Assembly: GCF_001562255.1 (NCBI RefSeq)
Contig: NZ_CP014301.1
Span: 5,177,501-5,241,500 of the forward strand
Direction of reading: 5' to 3'
Length of the DNA stretch: 64,000 nucleotides
Source of the DNA: Bosea sp. PAMC 26642
GTDB taxonomy: Bacteria; Pseudomonadota; Alphaproteobacteria; Rhizobiales; Beijerinckiaceae
This document shows, piece after piece, positions 19,616 through 27,433 of the stretch. The position numbers were made by a program, and so were the translations under genes. Below the pieces are notes generated by a model. It was not told where the DNA came from. It was given only the letters and a program-made list of their open reading frames with translations, and ran no database searches. How positions within the stretch are numbered: position 1 is the stretch's first letter; every line of letters starts with the position of its first letter.

Positions 19616-20770
19616 CTACCGCCGCGGCGCCGCCCGTCCGGCGCTGTAGGCGAACGGGTCGCGCTGCGGCGTGATCGCGGGCTGGGCCTGCTCCATCCCC
19701 TCCTGGTCGAGTACGCCGGTGCCCTCGTCGTCGCCGACGATGGTCTCCTCGGTCGGCGGCACGGCGCCAGGCAGCCGTAGCGGCCCGCGCGCTTCGCTTG
19801 GCAAGGGCTCCGGCCGGTTGTAGCGCGGCGCGTTCAGCGGCTGGCTCGACAGTTCCTCGATAAAGCGCCGCTGCGATTCCAGTCCCTGACCCGGACCTGG
19901 GGACGGGCTTCGGCCATTGTGATAATTCGCCACCGGATAGCCGCCCTGCACGGCGCCCGGAGGCCGCAGGGCGTCGCTCGGCTGCCGCAGCATCCCGCCC
20001 CCCGCCACCATCGGCGCAGCGGCGCGCGGCTGCGGCAGGGGTTGAGCGGAGGAATAGGAGCGCGCCGGGTCAGGCGGCGGCAGGTTATAGTTCGGCGTGT
20101 ATTTGATCACCGGCTTGCAGACGTGGCGGTTCTTGGAGTGCCGCGCGAGGTCGATGTGGAAATGGTCGTAGTGGAACATGTCGGCGCCGGGGCCGAGCAC
20201 GGTCGAGAAATGTTCGCAGGCGCCCACGAAGATCTCGCGCAGGAAGTTCTGCTCTTCGGGCGAGCCGCGCCAGCCGTCCTTGACCGTGATGTTGCGCCCG
20301 TCATTGAGGCGGAAGGAGAAGACGTCGACGGCGTTGCCGAAGGCGTGCTCGGAGGTCCGGCTGGTGTTAGAGCCGTTGTTCATGGCGCGGCAGGAATAGG
20401 AGCCCGCCCGCATCTCGATCACCTGCGCGCCGAGCACGTTCTGCGCCGCCGGCTGGACCACCTCGGCGAGCCATCTGTCGGTGGTCGCAACGACCGGGCA
20501 GGACAGCGTTGCCGAACTCGTCAGCCCGATGCCGCCATTGGCGAAGGCCGAAACCTTGAGCGGCTTTTCCATGCCGCAGGTGCCCGGGCCGTCGATCGGC
20601 TTTTCGCGCAGGCTGACATAGGAGGAGAGCTGCACCTGGCGCGAGGCCATGCAGGCCGCCTCCGCCTGGTCGCGCCAGGCGGCGCGCTGCGGCTTCTGGA
20701 ACTTGCCGCAGCCGGCGAGCCCTGCGCCAAGCAGGCCAAGGGCAATGAGGGCGAGATGAACGCGTCGCAT
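19616..20770 (-). CDS. Extensin-family (LAS-type) putative lipoprotein
   Basis: This is a 384-residue envelope protein. The N-terminus LIALGLLGAGLAGC ends in a lipobox Cys. An extensin-like C-terminal domain (about residues 40-230) contains SEHAFGNAVDVF (His-x6-Asp) and YDHFHIDL (His-x-His), the metal-binding pattern of LAS peptidases such as MepA and VanY, so peptidoglycan hydrolysis is plausible though unproven for the family. The last 150 residues are Pro/Arg/Gln-rich and likely disordered. The ATG at 20770 is chosen over 20809 because it starts the lipoprotein signal. Confidence 0.85.
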   Translation of the reverse strand: MRRVHLALIALGLLGAGLAGCGKFQKPQRAAWRDQAEAACMASRQVQLSSYVSLREKPIDGPGTCGMEKPLKVSAFANGGIGLTSSATLSCPVVATTDRWLAEVVQPAAQNVLGAQVIEMRAGSYSCRAMNNGSNTSRTSEHAFGNAVDVFSFRLNDGRNITVKDGWRGSPEEQNFLREIFVGACEHFSTVLGPGADMFHYDHFHIDLARHSKNRHVCKPVIKYTPNYNLPPPDPARSYSSAQPLPQPRAAAPMVAGGGMLRQPSDALRPPGAVQGGYPVANYHNGRSPSPGPGQGLESQRRFIEELSSQPLNAPRYNRPEPLPSEARGPLRLPGAVPPTEETIVGDDEGTGVLDQEGMEQAQPAITPQRDPFAYSAGRAAPRR

Positions 20771-21008
20771 ACGAGTCAAATGCGACCCGCTTGGTGAACG
20801 GTTTCTCAACCGACTGAGCCCGCCGCGACACAGGCGGATTAACTTTGGCGGAGCGGTTAACCGGGCCTTAAAGGGCCGCCGCAGCCTACCGGAACGTCAA
20901 TCCTTGAGTGAAGCCGGCGCCTGTTGCAGCCGGCCATGTCCGAAGCCGGCTGGCGCGCACGTCACGCCCCGTGGCAAGACAGGGTAGGCTCAGGAGACCG
21001 CAGACCCC

Positions 21009-21236
21009 ATGACTGGCAAGGCCCGCTTCATCTTCCCCGTCGTGATGGCCTTCATGATGGCCTTTGTGGTTTCCGCCGTGATCACCTTCGTCAATCTCGG
21101 CTTCGCACCGGACTTCCTGTCGCGCTGGATGCGCGCCTTCGCCATCGCCTGGCCGAGCGCGGCCTTCGTGGCGTTCTTCGCGCTGCCGGTGGCCCGCGCG
21201 ATCACCGCGGCCATCGTCGAGCGAATTGGAGAGTGA
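21009..21236 (+). CDS. DUF2798 small membrane protein
   Basis: This 75-residue protein has two membrane helices, FPVVMAFMMAFVVSAVITFVN and a second across FAIAWPSAAFVAFFALPVAR, with the conserved WP turn of DUF2798. The function is unknown. AGGAGA lies ten bases before the ATG. The amidase start follows the stop after two bases, so the pair is one transcription unit. Confidence 0.85.
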   Translation: MTGKARFIFPVVMAFMMAFVVSAVITFVNLGFAPDFLSRWMRAFAIAWPSAAFVAFFALPVARAITAAIVERIGE

Positions 21237-21238
21237 GC

Positions 21239-22483
21239 ATGCTGCGCCTGCGCGAGATCATCGGACGGATCGCCTCCGGTAAAAGCAGTCCTCAGGCCGA
21301 ACTCGCCCGCTGTCAGGCAGCGATCGACGCGGCGGAACCCGATATCCAGGCCTTCGCCAGCCGTCCCTCCAGCCTCGTCGCCGGTTCGGGACCGCTCGCC
21401 GGCATCGCCTGCGGCGTCAAGGACATCATCGACACGGCCGACCTGCCGACCGGCATGGGTTCGCCGATCTATGAGGGCTGGCGTCCGCACGCTGATGCAC
21501 CGATCGTGATGGCGCTGAAGGCGGCGGGTGCGACCGTCGCCGGCAAGACCCACACCACCGCCTTCGCCTTCCTCGATCCCGCCCCGACGCATAATCCCCA
21601 TGATCGGCAGGCGAGCCCGGGCGGGTCCTCGGCCGGATCAGCCGCCGCCGTCGCGGCCGGCATGGTCCCGCTCGCCATCGGCACGCAGACCGGCGGCTCG
21701 GTGGTGCGCCCGGCAGCCTATTGCGGCATCGCCGGCATCAAGCCCTCCTACGGCCTGCTGCCGACCGTCGGCGTGAAGACCTTCTCCTGGTCTCTCGACA
21801 CCGTCGGCCTGATGGCCGCAAGCGCCGACGATCTCGGCCTGTCGCTGGCCGCCATCGCCGGCCGGCCCGACCTCGATTCCGCACCGGCCGACCTGAAGGG
21901 CCTGCGCCTCGGCATCCAGCGCCAGGATTTTGCCGGCGAGCCCGAGCCCGGCACCGAGGCGGCGTTGGCGCGGCTCTGCGAACTCGCGACCGCTGCGGGT
22001 GCGCGGATCGTCGAACTCGCCAGCCCATCGGCGCTAGCCGAAGCCTATTGGGCTCACGGCCCGCTTCAGGACTACGAGGCCACCCAGGCGCTGGCCTGGG
22101 AATACGCAAATCACCGCGATGCCATCGCGCCCAAGCTGCGGGCCTATCTCGACACGGCCCGCACGGTCACGCCGGCGCAGTATGACGAGGCCCGGCGGCT
22201 CTCGCGCCGGGGCCGCGACGCCGCGCGCGGTCTTTTCGCGGAGGTGGATGTCGTGCTCGCCTATGCCGCGCCCGGCGAGGCGCCCGCGACCCGCGATTCC
22301 ACCGGCGATGCGCGCTTCAACCGGCTTTGGACGCTGCTCGGCTCGCCCTGCCTGACGATCCCGGTCATGCGCGGGCCGCGCGGGCTGCCAGTAGGGGTGC
22401 AGATTATCGCCGGCTTCGGCGCCGACGCGCATGTCATAGCTGTGGCGAAGGCCTTGGAAAAGCTTGTGACAGCAACCGGCTAG
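21239..22483 (+). CDS. Amidase signature family hydrolase
   Basis: This is a 414-residue amidase with the Lys-cisSer-Ser triad: Lys61 in GVKDIIDT, Ser130 in SPGGSSAGSA and nucleophile Ser154 in TGGSVVRPAAYCG, with the 24-residue cisSer-Ser spacing seen in characterised members. The C-terminal PVMRGPRGLPVGVQIIAG is also typical. It resembles stand-alone amide hydrolases rather than GatA, and the substrate is unknown. The ATG overlaps the end of the spacer after DUF2798. Confidence 0.88.
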   Translation: MLRLREIIGRIASGKSSPQAELARCQAAIDAAEPDIQAFASRPSSLVAGSGPLAGIACGVKDIIDTADLPTGMGSPIYEGWRPHADAPIVMALKAAGATVAGKTHTTAFAFLDPAPTHNPHDRQASPGGSSAGSAAAVAAGMVPLAIGTQTGGSVVRPAAYCGIAGIKPSYGLLPTVGVKTFSWSLDTVGLMAASADDLGLSLAAIAGRPDLDSAPADLKGLRLGIQRQDFAGEPEPGTEAALARLCELATAAGARIVELASPSALAEAYWAHGPLQDYEATQALAWEYANHRDAIAPKLRAYLDTARTVTPAQYDEARRLSRRGRDAARGLFAEVDVVLAYAAPGEAPATRDSTGDARFNRLWTLLGSPCLTIPVMRGPRGLPVGVQIIAGFGADAHVIAVAKALEKLVTATG

Positions 22484-22630
22484 TTCAATCTGTCCCCAAG
22501 TGAAATCAAACGCTTAACACAATTTTAAGCATACTCTTGGCTCGCCATCGGTCCGTCACGCTCGCGCCCTCTTGCGGCCACCGCCAATTCTGCTAGCGTC
22601 ATGTCAGGTCAACGACAAAAGGAGGATGCG

Positions 22631-22714
22631 ATGAGCCTCACGCTAAGTCTCGACCGATTGGCGATGGGCGCGGCTTTCGTGTTCGTGATCGCGATCGTTT
22701 TCGGAGCGTTCTGA
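22631..22714 (+). CDS. 27-residue single-helix membrane peptide
   Basis: The frame encodes a short polar start MSLTLSLDRLAMG followed by one hydrophobic helix AAFVFVIAIVFGAF that runs to the C-terminus. AAAAGGAGG, a near-perfect anti-16S match, sits five bases before the ATG, and a strong terminator follows 46 bases after the stop. These three features make it a likely real small gene. No homologue is recognised; function unknown. Confidence 0.65.
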   Translation: MSLTLSLDRLAMGAAFVFVIAIVFGAF

Positions 22715-22760
22715 CTGAGGTCAGTCTCGAGTCTGAAGGACCACAAGAGCCATTGGAAGA

Positions 22761-22791
22761 CGCCGCCGGATGTGGGTCCGGCGGCGTTTTT
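22761..22791 (+). terminator. Rho-independent terminator
   Basis: A ten-bp stem CGCCGCCGGA / TCCGGCGGCG with a TGTGGG loop is followed by TTTTT. It closes the transcript of the 27-residue peptide and, by position, faces the secreted small protein on the other strand. Confidence 0.88.
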
Positions 22792-22824
22792 CGTTTTGAT
22801 CCGTGGACATTCGAAGCAGGCCGG

Positions 22825-23124
22825 TCAGCTTTCCGGGCAGGGATTCTCGGTGACCTCCCACGACATCATGTTGATCACCCGCCCGCAGGCGGCCAGTCGC
22901 CGGCCCTGGCTGGTCCGGATGCAGGCCGTGGCGCCTTCCGCGATCTTGCGGCCGTCGCTCCAGCAGAAGCACAACGGTTCCGGGGCCTGCGCCAGGCGAG
23001 GCCGATCGAGCGCGATCGCCGGCTCGCCGGCCTGAGAAGCGGCCGTCATTGCCAACAGCATGGCGATGGATGCCAGCCAGGGCGGCTGTGCCCTTGGATA
23101 ATGTCTGCGGGGTATCATGCACAT
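22825..23124 (-). CDS. Small secreted Cys-rich protein
   Basis: This is a 99-residue protein with an N-terminal signal peptide (about residues 12-33, ending AASQAG). The mature part holds five cysteines in CFCWSDGRK, TACIRT, AACGR and NPCPES. Disulfide-stabilised and periplasmic is the likely state. The ATG at 23124 is preferred because GAGGGA lies eight bases upstream; a second Met follows two codons later. No family recognised. Confidence 0.65.
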   Translation of the reverse strand: MCMIPRRHYPRAQPPWLASIAMLLAMTAASQAGEPAIALDRPRLAQAPEPLCFCWSDGRKIAEGATACIRTSQGRRLAACGRVINMMSWEVTENPCPES

Positions 23125-23231
23125 GGCCAGATCCCTCGGTCGCCGGGAACGCCTACACCGTGCGAAGACTAGCATGTTGGGCAACCGCGCCCAAGTCGCG
23201 AGCGAGTCCTTCCATTTTCGTCGACACGATG

Positions 23232-23247
23232 TACGACTTTAGTCGTA
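23232..23247. promoter_or_regulatory. Perfect 7-2-7 palindrome upstream of the Tim44-domain gene
   Basis: TACGACT-TT-AGTCGTA is perfect and lies 88 bases before the Tim44-domain start and 107 bases before the divergent secreted-protein start. Its position between divergent genes fits a dimeric regulator site. The regulator is unknown. Confidence 0.45.
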
Positions 23248-23334
23248 GTCGCTTTCGGGAATCGCTCTTGTATCGCTCGGGCCGGCCAACCATATTGGCG
23301 CCAAGAAGGCTCGAGGGGAGCCTCAGGAGGAAGC

Positions 23335-24315
23335 ATGTCTCTCATCTCGCTTGCCCGTCGCGGCCGGGTTGTTGCCGTTCTCGCAGGCGCCTTGTTGCTC
23401 GTTCCGGTTCTCGCCGAGGCGCGGCCCGGTGGCGGCAAGAGCGTCGGCAGCCGTGGCTCGCGCACCGAATCCGCGCCTGCCCGCACCGATACCGCGCCCA
23501 ACGGCGCCCAGCCCTTCCAGCGTAGCGCGACCCCGTCGCCGGCGGCTCCCGCCGCGGCAGGCGCCGCTAGCGCAGCCGCCTCGCAGGCGGCCCGCCCGTC
23601 GATGGCGCGCAACCTGATGATGGGCCTTGGCGCCGGCCTGCTCGGCGCGGGCCTGTTCGGCCTGCTCTCGGGCTCGGGCTTCTTTGCCGGTCTTGCCTCC
23701 CTCGCGGGGGTCTTCGGCTTCCTGCTGCAGATCGCCCTGATTGGCGGCGCCATCTGGCTCGCTCTGCGCTTCTTCCGTCGCCGTTCCGAGCCGCAGCTCG
23801 CCATGGCCGGCGGACCTTCGGCTCGCGAGGCCTACCAGCCGCCGCAGCAGCCGATGAACCCGATGGGCGGTGGCACCGCTCAGGCACGGCCCGCTGTCCA
23901 GACCGTGCCGATCCAGATCTCGGGTGAGGACTTCAGCGCTTTCGAGCGCCTGCTCGGCGAGATCAACACCGCCTATTCCAACGAGGACGAGGCCGGTCTG
24001 CGCCAGCGCACCACGACGGAGATGTTCGGCTACTTCGACGAGGATCTCTCGGGCAACGCCAAGCGCGGCCTCGTCGACCGCGTCACCGACGTTAAGCTGC
24101 TGCAGGGCGACCTCGCCGAGGCCTGGCGCGAGGGCAATGCCGAATACGCAACCGTCGCGATGCGCTTCAGCCTGATCAACGCGCTCTATGAGCGCAGCTC
24201 CGGCAAGGTCGTCGAAGGCAATGCGACCGCGAGCCAGGAGGTCACGGAGCACTGGACCTTCCTGCGCGAGCGCGGCGGCGCCTGGAAGCTCTCAGGCATC
24301 CAGACGGCGGCCTGA
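23335..24315 (+). CDS. Tim44-like domain membrane protein
   Basis: This is a 326-residue protein: signal-like N-terminus (residues 8-29), an Ala/Pro-rich linker, a glycine-rich hydrophobic stretch (about 92-145, two helices) and a C-terminal Tim44-like domain (about 195-326) starting FSAFERLLGEINTAYSNEDE and ending HWTFLRERGGAWKLSGIQ. Bacterial members are inner-membrane proteins of uncertain role, some tied to respiratory membranes. The CAGGAGGAAGC ribosome site is strong and a terminator follows. Confidence 0.87.
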   Translation: MSLISLARRGRVVAVLAGALLLVPVLAEARPGGGKSVGSRGSRTESAPARTDTAPNGAQPFQRSATPSPAAPAAAGAASAAASQAARPSMARNLMMGLGAGLLGAGLFGLLSGSGFFAGLASLAGVFGFLLQIALIGGAIWLALRFFRRRSEPQLAMAGGPSAREAYQPPQQPMNPMGGGTAQARPAVQTVPIQISGEDFSAFERLLGEINTAYSNEDEAGLRQRTTTEMFGYFDEDLSGNAKRGLVDRVTDVKLLQGDLAEAWREGNAEYATVAMRFSLINALYERSSGKVVEGNATASQEVTEHWTFLRERGGAWKLSGIQTAA

Positions 24316-24337
24316 TCGGCGCCACATGAATATCAGG

Positions 24338-24363
24338 ACGGCCGGGGCAACCCGGCCGTTTTT
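24338..24363 (+). terminator. Rho-independent terminator of the Tim44-domain gene
   Basis: A nine-bp stem ACGGCCGGG / CCCGGCCGT with a GCAA loop is followed by TTTTT. It is 22 bases after the stop codon. Confidence 0.9.
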
Positions 24364-24436
24364 CGTTGCGCGGGTTTTGGGTGTCGCGGCGCGGCGATCC
24401 GTCCTATAGGGCGATCAAGTCAATCTGGAACCACGC

Positions 24437-24546
24437 CGTCATCCCGGACAAGCGGCGTCAGCCGCGCCGATCCGGGATCCATCACAGGGCGACACGGTGC
24501 TCTAGGATGGATCCCGGATCTCCGCTTCGCTGCGTCCGGGATGACG
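24437..24546. repeat. Palindromic intergenic repeat, family A (copy 4)
   Basis: It begins CCGTCATCCCGGACAAGCGG and ends GCTGCGTCCGGGATGACG, with inner arms CCGGGATCCATC and GATGGATCCCGG. It lies between the Tim44-domain terminator and dapB. Confidence 0.82.
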
Positions 24547-24589
24547 CAGCGGTTCTATCGCGATCTCTCATAAGACGGAGTTTTCCCTC

Positions 24590-25405
24590 ATGACCGACAT
24601 GCGTCTCGTCGTCGTCGGCGCCGCCGGGCGCATGGGCCGGATGCTGATCAAGGCGATCCATGAGACGGAAGGCTGCGTGCTGTCGGGCGCGATCGAGCGG
24701 CCGGGCTCGCCCGCGCTCGGTCAGGATGCGGCGGTCCTCGCCGGCCTGCCCGCAGGCGGCGTGCTGGTGACCGACGAGGCACTGCCGGCCTTCGTCGATG
24801 CCGAGGGCGTTCTCGATTTCACCTCGCCCGACGCCACGGTCGAATTCGCGACGCTCGCCGCCCAGGCCCGCATCGTCCATGTCGTCGGCACGACCGGCCT
24901 TGAGCCGCATCATCTGGCCAAGCTCGAGGCCGCCGCCCGTCACGCCGCCATCGTCCGCTCCGGCAATATGAGCCTCGGCGTCAATCTGCTGGCCGGCCTG
25001 GTGCGCAAGGTCGCGGCCACGCTCGGCACCGACTGGGACATCGAGATCGTGGAGATGCATCACCGCATGAAGGTCGATGCGCCCTCAGGCACCGCTGTCA
25101 TGCTCGGCGAGGCGGCGGCCGAAGGGCGATCGGTCGATCTCGCGGACACCCGCGTCGCCGTCCGCGACGGCCAGACCGGCGCGCGCGTGCCCGGCACGAT
25201 CGGCTTCGCGGCGCTGCGCGGCGGAACGGTCGTCGGCGACCACAAGGTAATCTTCGCCGGCGCCGGCGAGCGGCTGGAACTCAGCCATGTCGCCGAGGAT
25301 CGCGGCCTGTTCGCGCAAGGCGCAGTCAAGGCCGCGCTTTGGGGCAGGGGCCGCAAGCCGGGTCTTTATTCGATGGCCGACGTCCTCGGCCTCGACACGC
25401 TCTGA
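24590..25405 (+). CDS. dapB: 4-hydroxy-tetrahydrodipicolinate reductase
   Basis: This enzyme reduces hydroxy-tetrahydrodipicolinate with NAD(P)H in the diaminopimelate/lysine pathway. It has 271 residues. The Rossmann loop is [11 protein letters not shown] (residues 9-19). The active-site signature is [15 protein letters not shown] with His157, His158 and Lys161. SGNMSLGVN and the C-terminal region match the family. Another pathway gene, dapE, lies at 39-40 kb. alkB follows after five bases, suggesting a shared transcript. Confidence 0.96.
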   Translation: MTDMRLVVVGAAGRMGRMLIKAIHETEGCVLSGAIERPGSPALGQDAAVLAGLPAGGVLVTDEALPAFVDAEGVLDFTSPDATVEFATLAAQARIVHVVGTTGLEPHHLAKLEAAARHAAIVRSGNMSLGVNLLAGLVRKVAATLGTDWDIEIVEMHHRMKVDAPSGTAVMLGEAAAEGRSVDLADTRVAVRDGQTGARVPGTIGFAALRGGTVVGDHKVIFAGAGERLELSHVAEDRGLFAQGAVKAALWGRGRKPGLYSMADVLGLDTL

Positions 25406-25410
25406 GCACG

Positions 25411-26034
25411 ATGGCGACGCGCCTTCAGGTTACTCCTGGCGTCGTTCACTGGCCGGGCTATCTTGGCTCCGATGCGCAGGCCGCGCTGGTGGCGGACCTG
25501 CGCGAGGCGGCGCGGCAGGCACCGTTCTTCCAGCCGCGTATGCCGAAGACCGGAAAACCCTTTTCGGTGCGCATGACCAATTGCGGAAGCCTCGGCTGGG
25601 TCTCGGACCAGAGCGGCTATCGCTACCAGCCCTTGCACCCCGACACGGGCGCACCCTGGCCGCCGTTGCCGCCGGTCCTGCTGCAGGCGTGGCGCGAACT
25701 TGCGGGCTATCCGCATCCGCCGGAAGCCTGCCTGGTCAATTTCTACGAGCCGGGCGCGAAGATGGGCCTGCATCAGGACCGGGACGAAGAGGATTTCGAC
25801 GCGCCCGTGCTGTCGCTCTCGCTCGGGGACACCGCGCTCTTCCGCATCGGCGGCACCGCGCGCGGCGGCAAGACGGTCTCGCTCAGGCTGGCATCCGGCG
25901 ATGCCCTGCTGTTTGGCGGCGAGGCGCGGCTGGCCTTTCACGGCATAGACCCCATCCTCGCCGGCTCCTCGGCCCTGCTGCCGCAGGGCGGACGGATCAA
26001 TCTGACGTTGAGGCGGGTGACGAAGCCGGAATGA
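25411..26034 (+). CDS. alkB: AlkB-type DNA dealkylase (Fe(II)/2-oxoglutarate dioxygenase)
   Basis: This enzyme reverses N-alkyl damage such as 1-methyladenine by oxidative demethylation. The 207 residues show the iron ligands His121 and Asp123 (LHQDRDE) and His177 (AFHGID), and the 2-oxoglutarate-binding Arg195 and Arg201 in RINLTLRR. VNFYEPGAKMGLHQD is the AlkB signature. Start at 25411 is set by the short gap after dapB. No ada gene is nearby. Confidence 0.93.
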   Translation: MATRLQVTPGVVHWPGYLGSDAQAALVADLREAARQAPFFQPRMPKTGKPFSVRMTNCGSLGWVSDQSGYRYQPLHPDTGAPWPPLPPVLLQAWRELAGYPHPPEACLVNFYEPGAKMGLHQDRDEEDFDAPVLSLSLGDTALFRIGGTARGGKTVSLRLASGDALLFGGEARLAFHGIDPILAGSSALLPQGGRINLTLRRVTKPE

Positions 26035-26038
26035 TCCC

Positions 26039-26116
26039 CGTCATAGCGAGCGCAGCGAAGCAATCCAGAGGGCTCGCGCAATCCTCCTGGATTGCTGCGC
26101 TGCGCTCGCAATGACG
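26039..26116. repeat. Short palindromic repeat related to family A
   Basis: The left arm CGTCATAGCGAGCGCAGCG-AAGCAATCCAG pairs with CTGGATTGCTGCGCTGCGCTCGCAATGACG on the right with few mismatches. It shares the CGTCAT ... ATGACG ends with family A but has a different body. It separates the converging alkB and TRIC-like genes. Confidence 0.75.
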
Positions 26117-26120
26117 AGGA

Positions 26121-26735
26121 TCATTCTTTGCCCGGCAGCGCCGGAAACGACCAGCCGAACAGGATCGAGCCCGCGCGCAGGCCAAAACCAATCGCGATGC
26201 CGGCAGCCATCACCAGAAGGGGCTCGATCACGAGCAGGGACAGCCCCGCCGTCATCGCCGCGCCCGCCGCCGCGGCGGTGACGTAGAAATCCCGGCTCCA
26301 CAGCACCATCGGCCGGTCGCCGGCCAGGATGTCGCGCAGGATGCCGCCGAAGGTACCGGTCATCGCGCCGAGCGCGACCGACGACAGCGGCGAGATGCCG
26401 GCATCGAGCGCCCGCAGCGTACCGGCGACGGCAAACAGCGCCATGCCCGCCGCATCGGCCCAGATCAGCAGGCGCTTGCCGGCCCAGCCGTCGAGCATAC
26501 CGGGCCTGACATAGGCCGTTCCCCAGGCGCAAAGCGCGACCGCCGTGCAGACCAGCACGTCGAACGGGTCGCGCACCCAGAACACGACACGGCCCAGCAG
26601 GAGATCACGCAGCGTGCCGCCGCCGACGCCGGTGACGGTCGCAAGCAGGATGAAGCCGAACGGGTCCATGCCCTTGCGGGCGGCCACCAGCGCGCCGGTC
26701 AATGCGAAGACGGCGACGCCGGCGGCCTCGAGCAC
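26121..26735 (-). CDS. TRIC/UPF0126 (YadS-like) cation channel family protein
   Basis: This 204-residue protein has seven hydrophobic helices and two internally repeated glycine-rich motifs, TGVGGGTLRDLLLG and TGTFGGILRDIL, the kinked pore helices of prokaryotic TRIC channels. It is probably a trimeric potassium-permeable channel of the inner membrane. It starts three bases after the grpE stop, on the same strand, so it is likely in the grpE operon. Confidence 0.87.
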   Translation of the reverse strand: MLEAAGVAVFALTGALVAARKGMDPFGFILLATVTGVGGGTLRDLLLGRVVFWVRDPFDVLVCTAVALCAWGTAYVRPGMLDGWAGKRLLIWADAAGMALFAVAGTLRALDAGISPLSSVALGAMTGTFGGILRDILAGDRPMVLWSRDFYVTAAAAGAAMTAGLSLLVIEPLLVMAAGIAIGFGLRAGSILFGWSFPALPGKE

Positions 26736-26738
26736 CGC

Positions 26739-27341
26739 TTACTCGCCCGATGATGCTGCGGGAGAGACCGGCTCGGGCGGCTTCGGGGCGCCGGCCGAGA
26801 CGCCGACCAGTGCGGGTCTCAGCACGCGCTCGCCGATCTTGTAGCCGGACTGAACGACCTTCGAGACCATGCCTTTGGGAGTCTCGGCGTCGGGCGCCTC
26901 GAACATCGCCTGGTGCAGGTTCGGGTCGAACTTCTCGCCCTGGGGGTCGATCCGGCGCACGCCATGACGCTCCAGCGTCTTGAGCAGGTCGCGCTCGGTC
27001 AGCTCGACGCCTTCGATAAGCGCCGTCAGCGCCGCTTCCTCGGCCGCACGGGCGCTCTCGGGCACGCTTTCCAGCGCACGGCGCAGATTGTCGGCCGAAG
27101 CGAGCATGTCGCGCGCGAAGCTCGTCACCGCATAGGCCTTGGCGTCGCCGATCTCGCGCTCGGTCCGGCGCCGCAGATTTTCCATGTCGGCCAGCGTCCG
27201 CAGCAGCTTGTCCTTCAGATCGTCGCGTTCGGCCTCGATCCGGGCGAAATTAGCCTGGATGATCTCTTCGGGCGACAGCGTCGCGGTCTCGTCGATGGCG
27301 GGCTCGGCGTTCGGGTTGTCCGTCGCAGGCTGCTGCGTCAT
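26739..27341 (-). CDS. grpE: GrpE nucleotide exchange factor
   Basis: GrpE releases ADP from DnaK. The 200-residue protein has an acidic N-terminus, a long coiled coil (about residues 25-75, [24 protein letters not shown]), a four-helix region, and a C-terminal beta domain with the signature [11 protein letters not shown] ... [24 protein letters not shown] 27341 is used; a TTG four codons upstream is possible but has its purine box too close. dnaK is not adjacent. glnD lies upstream on the same strand. Confidence 0.95.
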   Translation of the reverse strand: MTQQPATDNPNAEPAIDETATLSPEEIIQANFARIEAERDDLKDKLLRTLADMENLRRRTEREIGDAKAYAVTSFARDMLASADNLRRALESVPESARAAEEAALTALIEGVELTERDLLKTLERHGVRRIDPQGEKFDPNLHQAMFEAPDAETPKGMVSKVVQSGYKIGERVLRPALVGVSAGAPKPPEPVSPAASSGE

Positions 27342-27433
27342 GGCGTGATCCAATTCCTATTGTAGCGGGCAGTCCGCCTGACAAAGTTTGCGGATTGCAT
27401 TCCGGGCCGATATCGGGGTTCGCGCCGGCGAAA

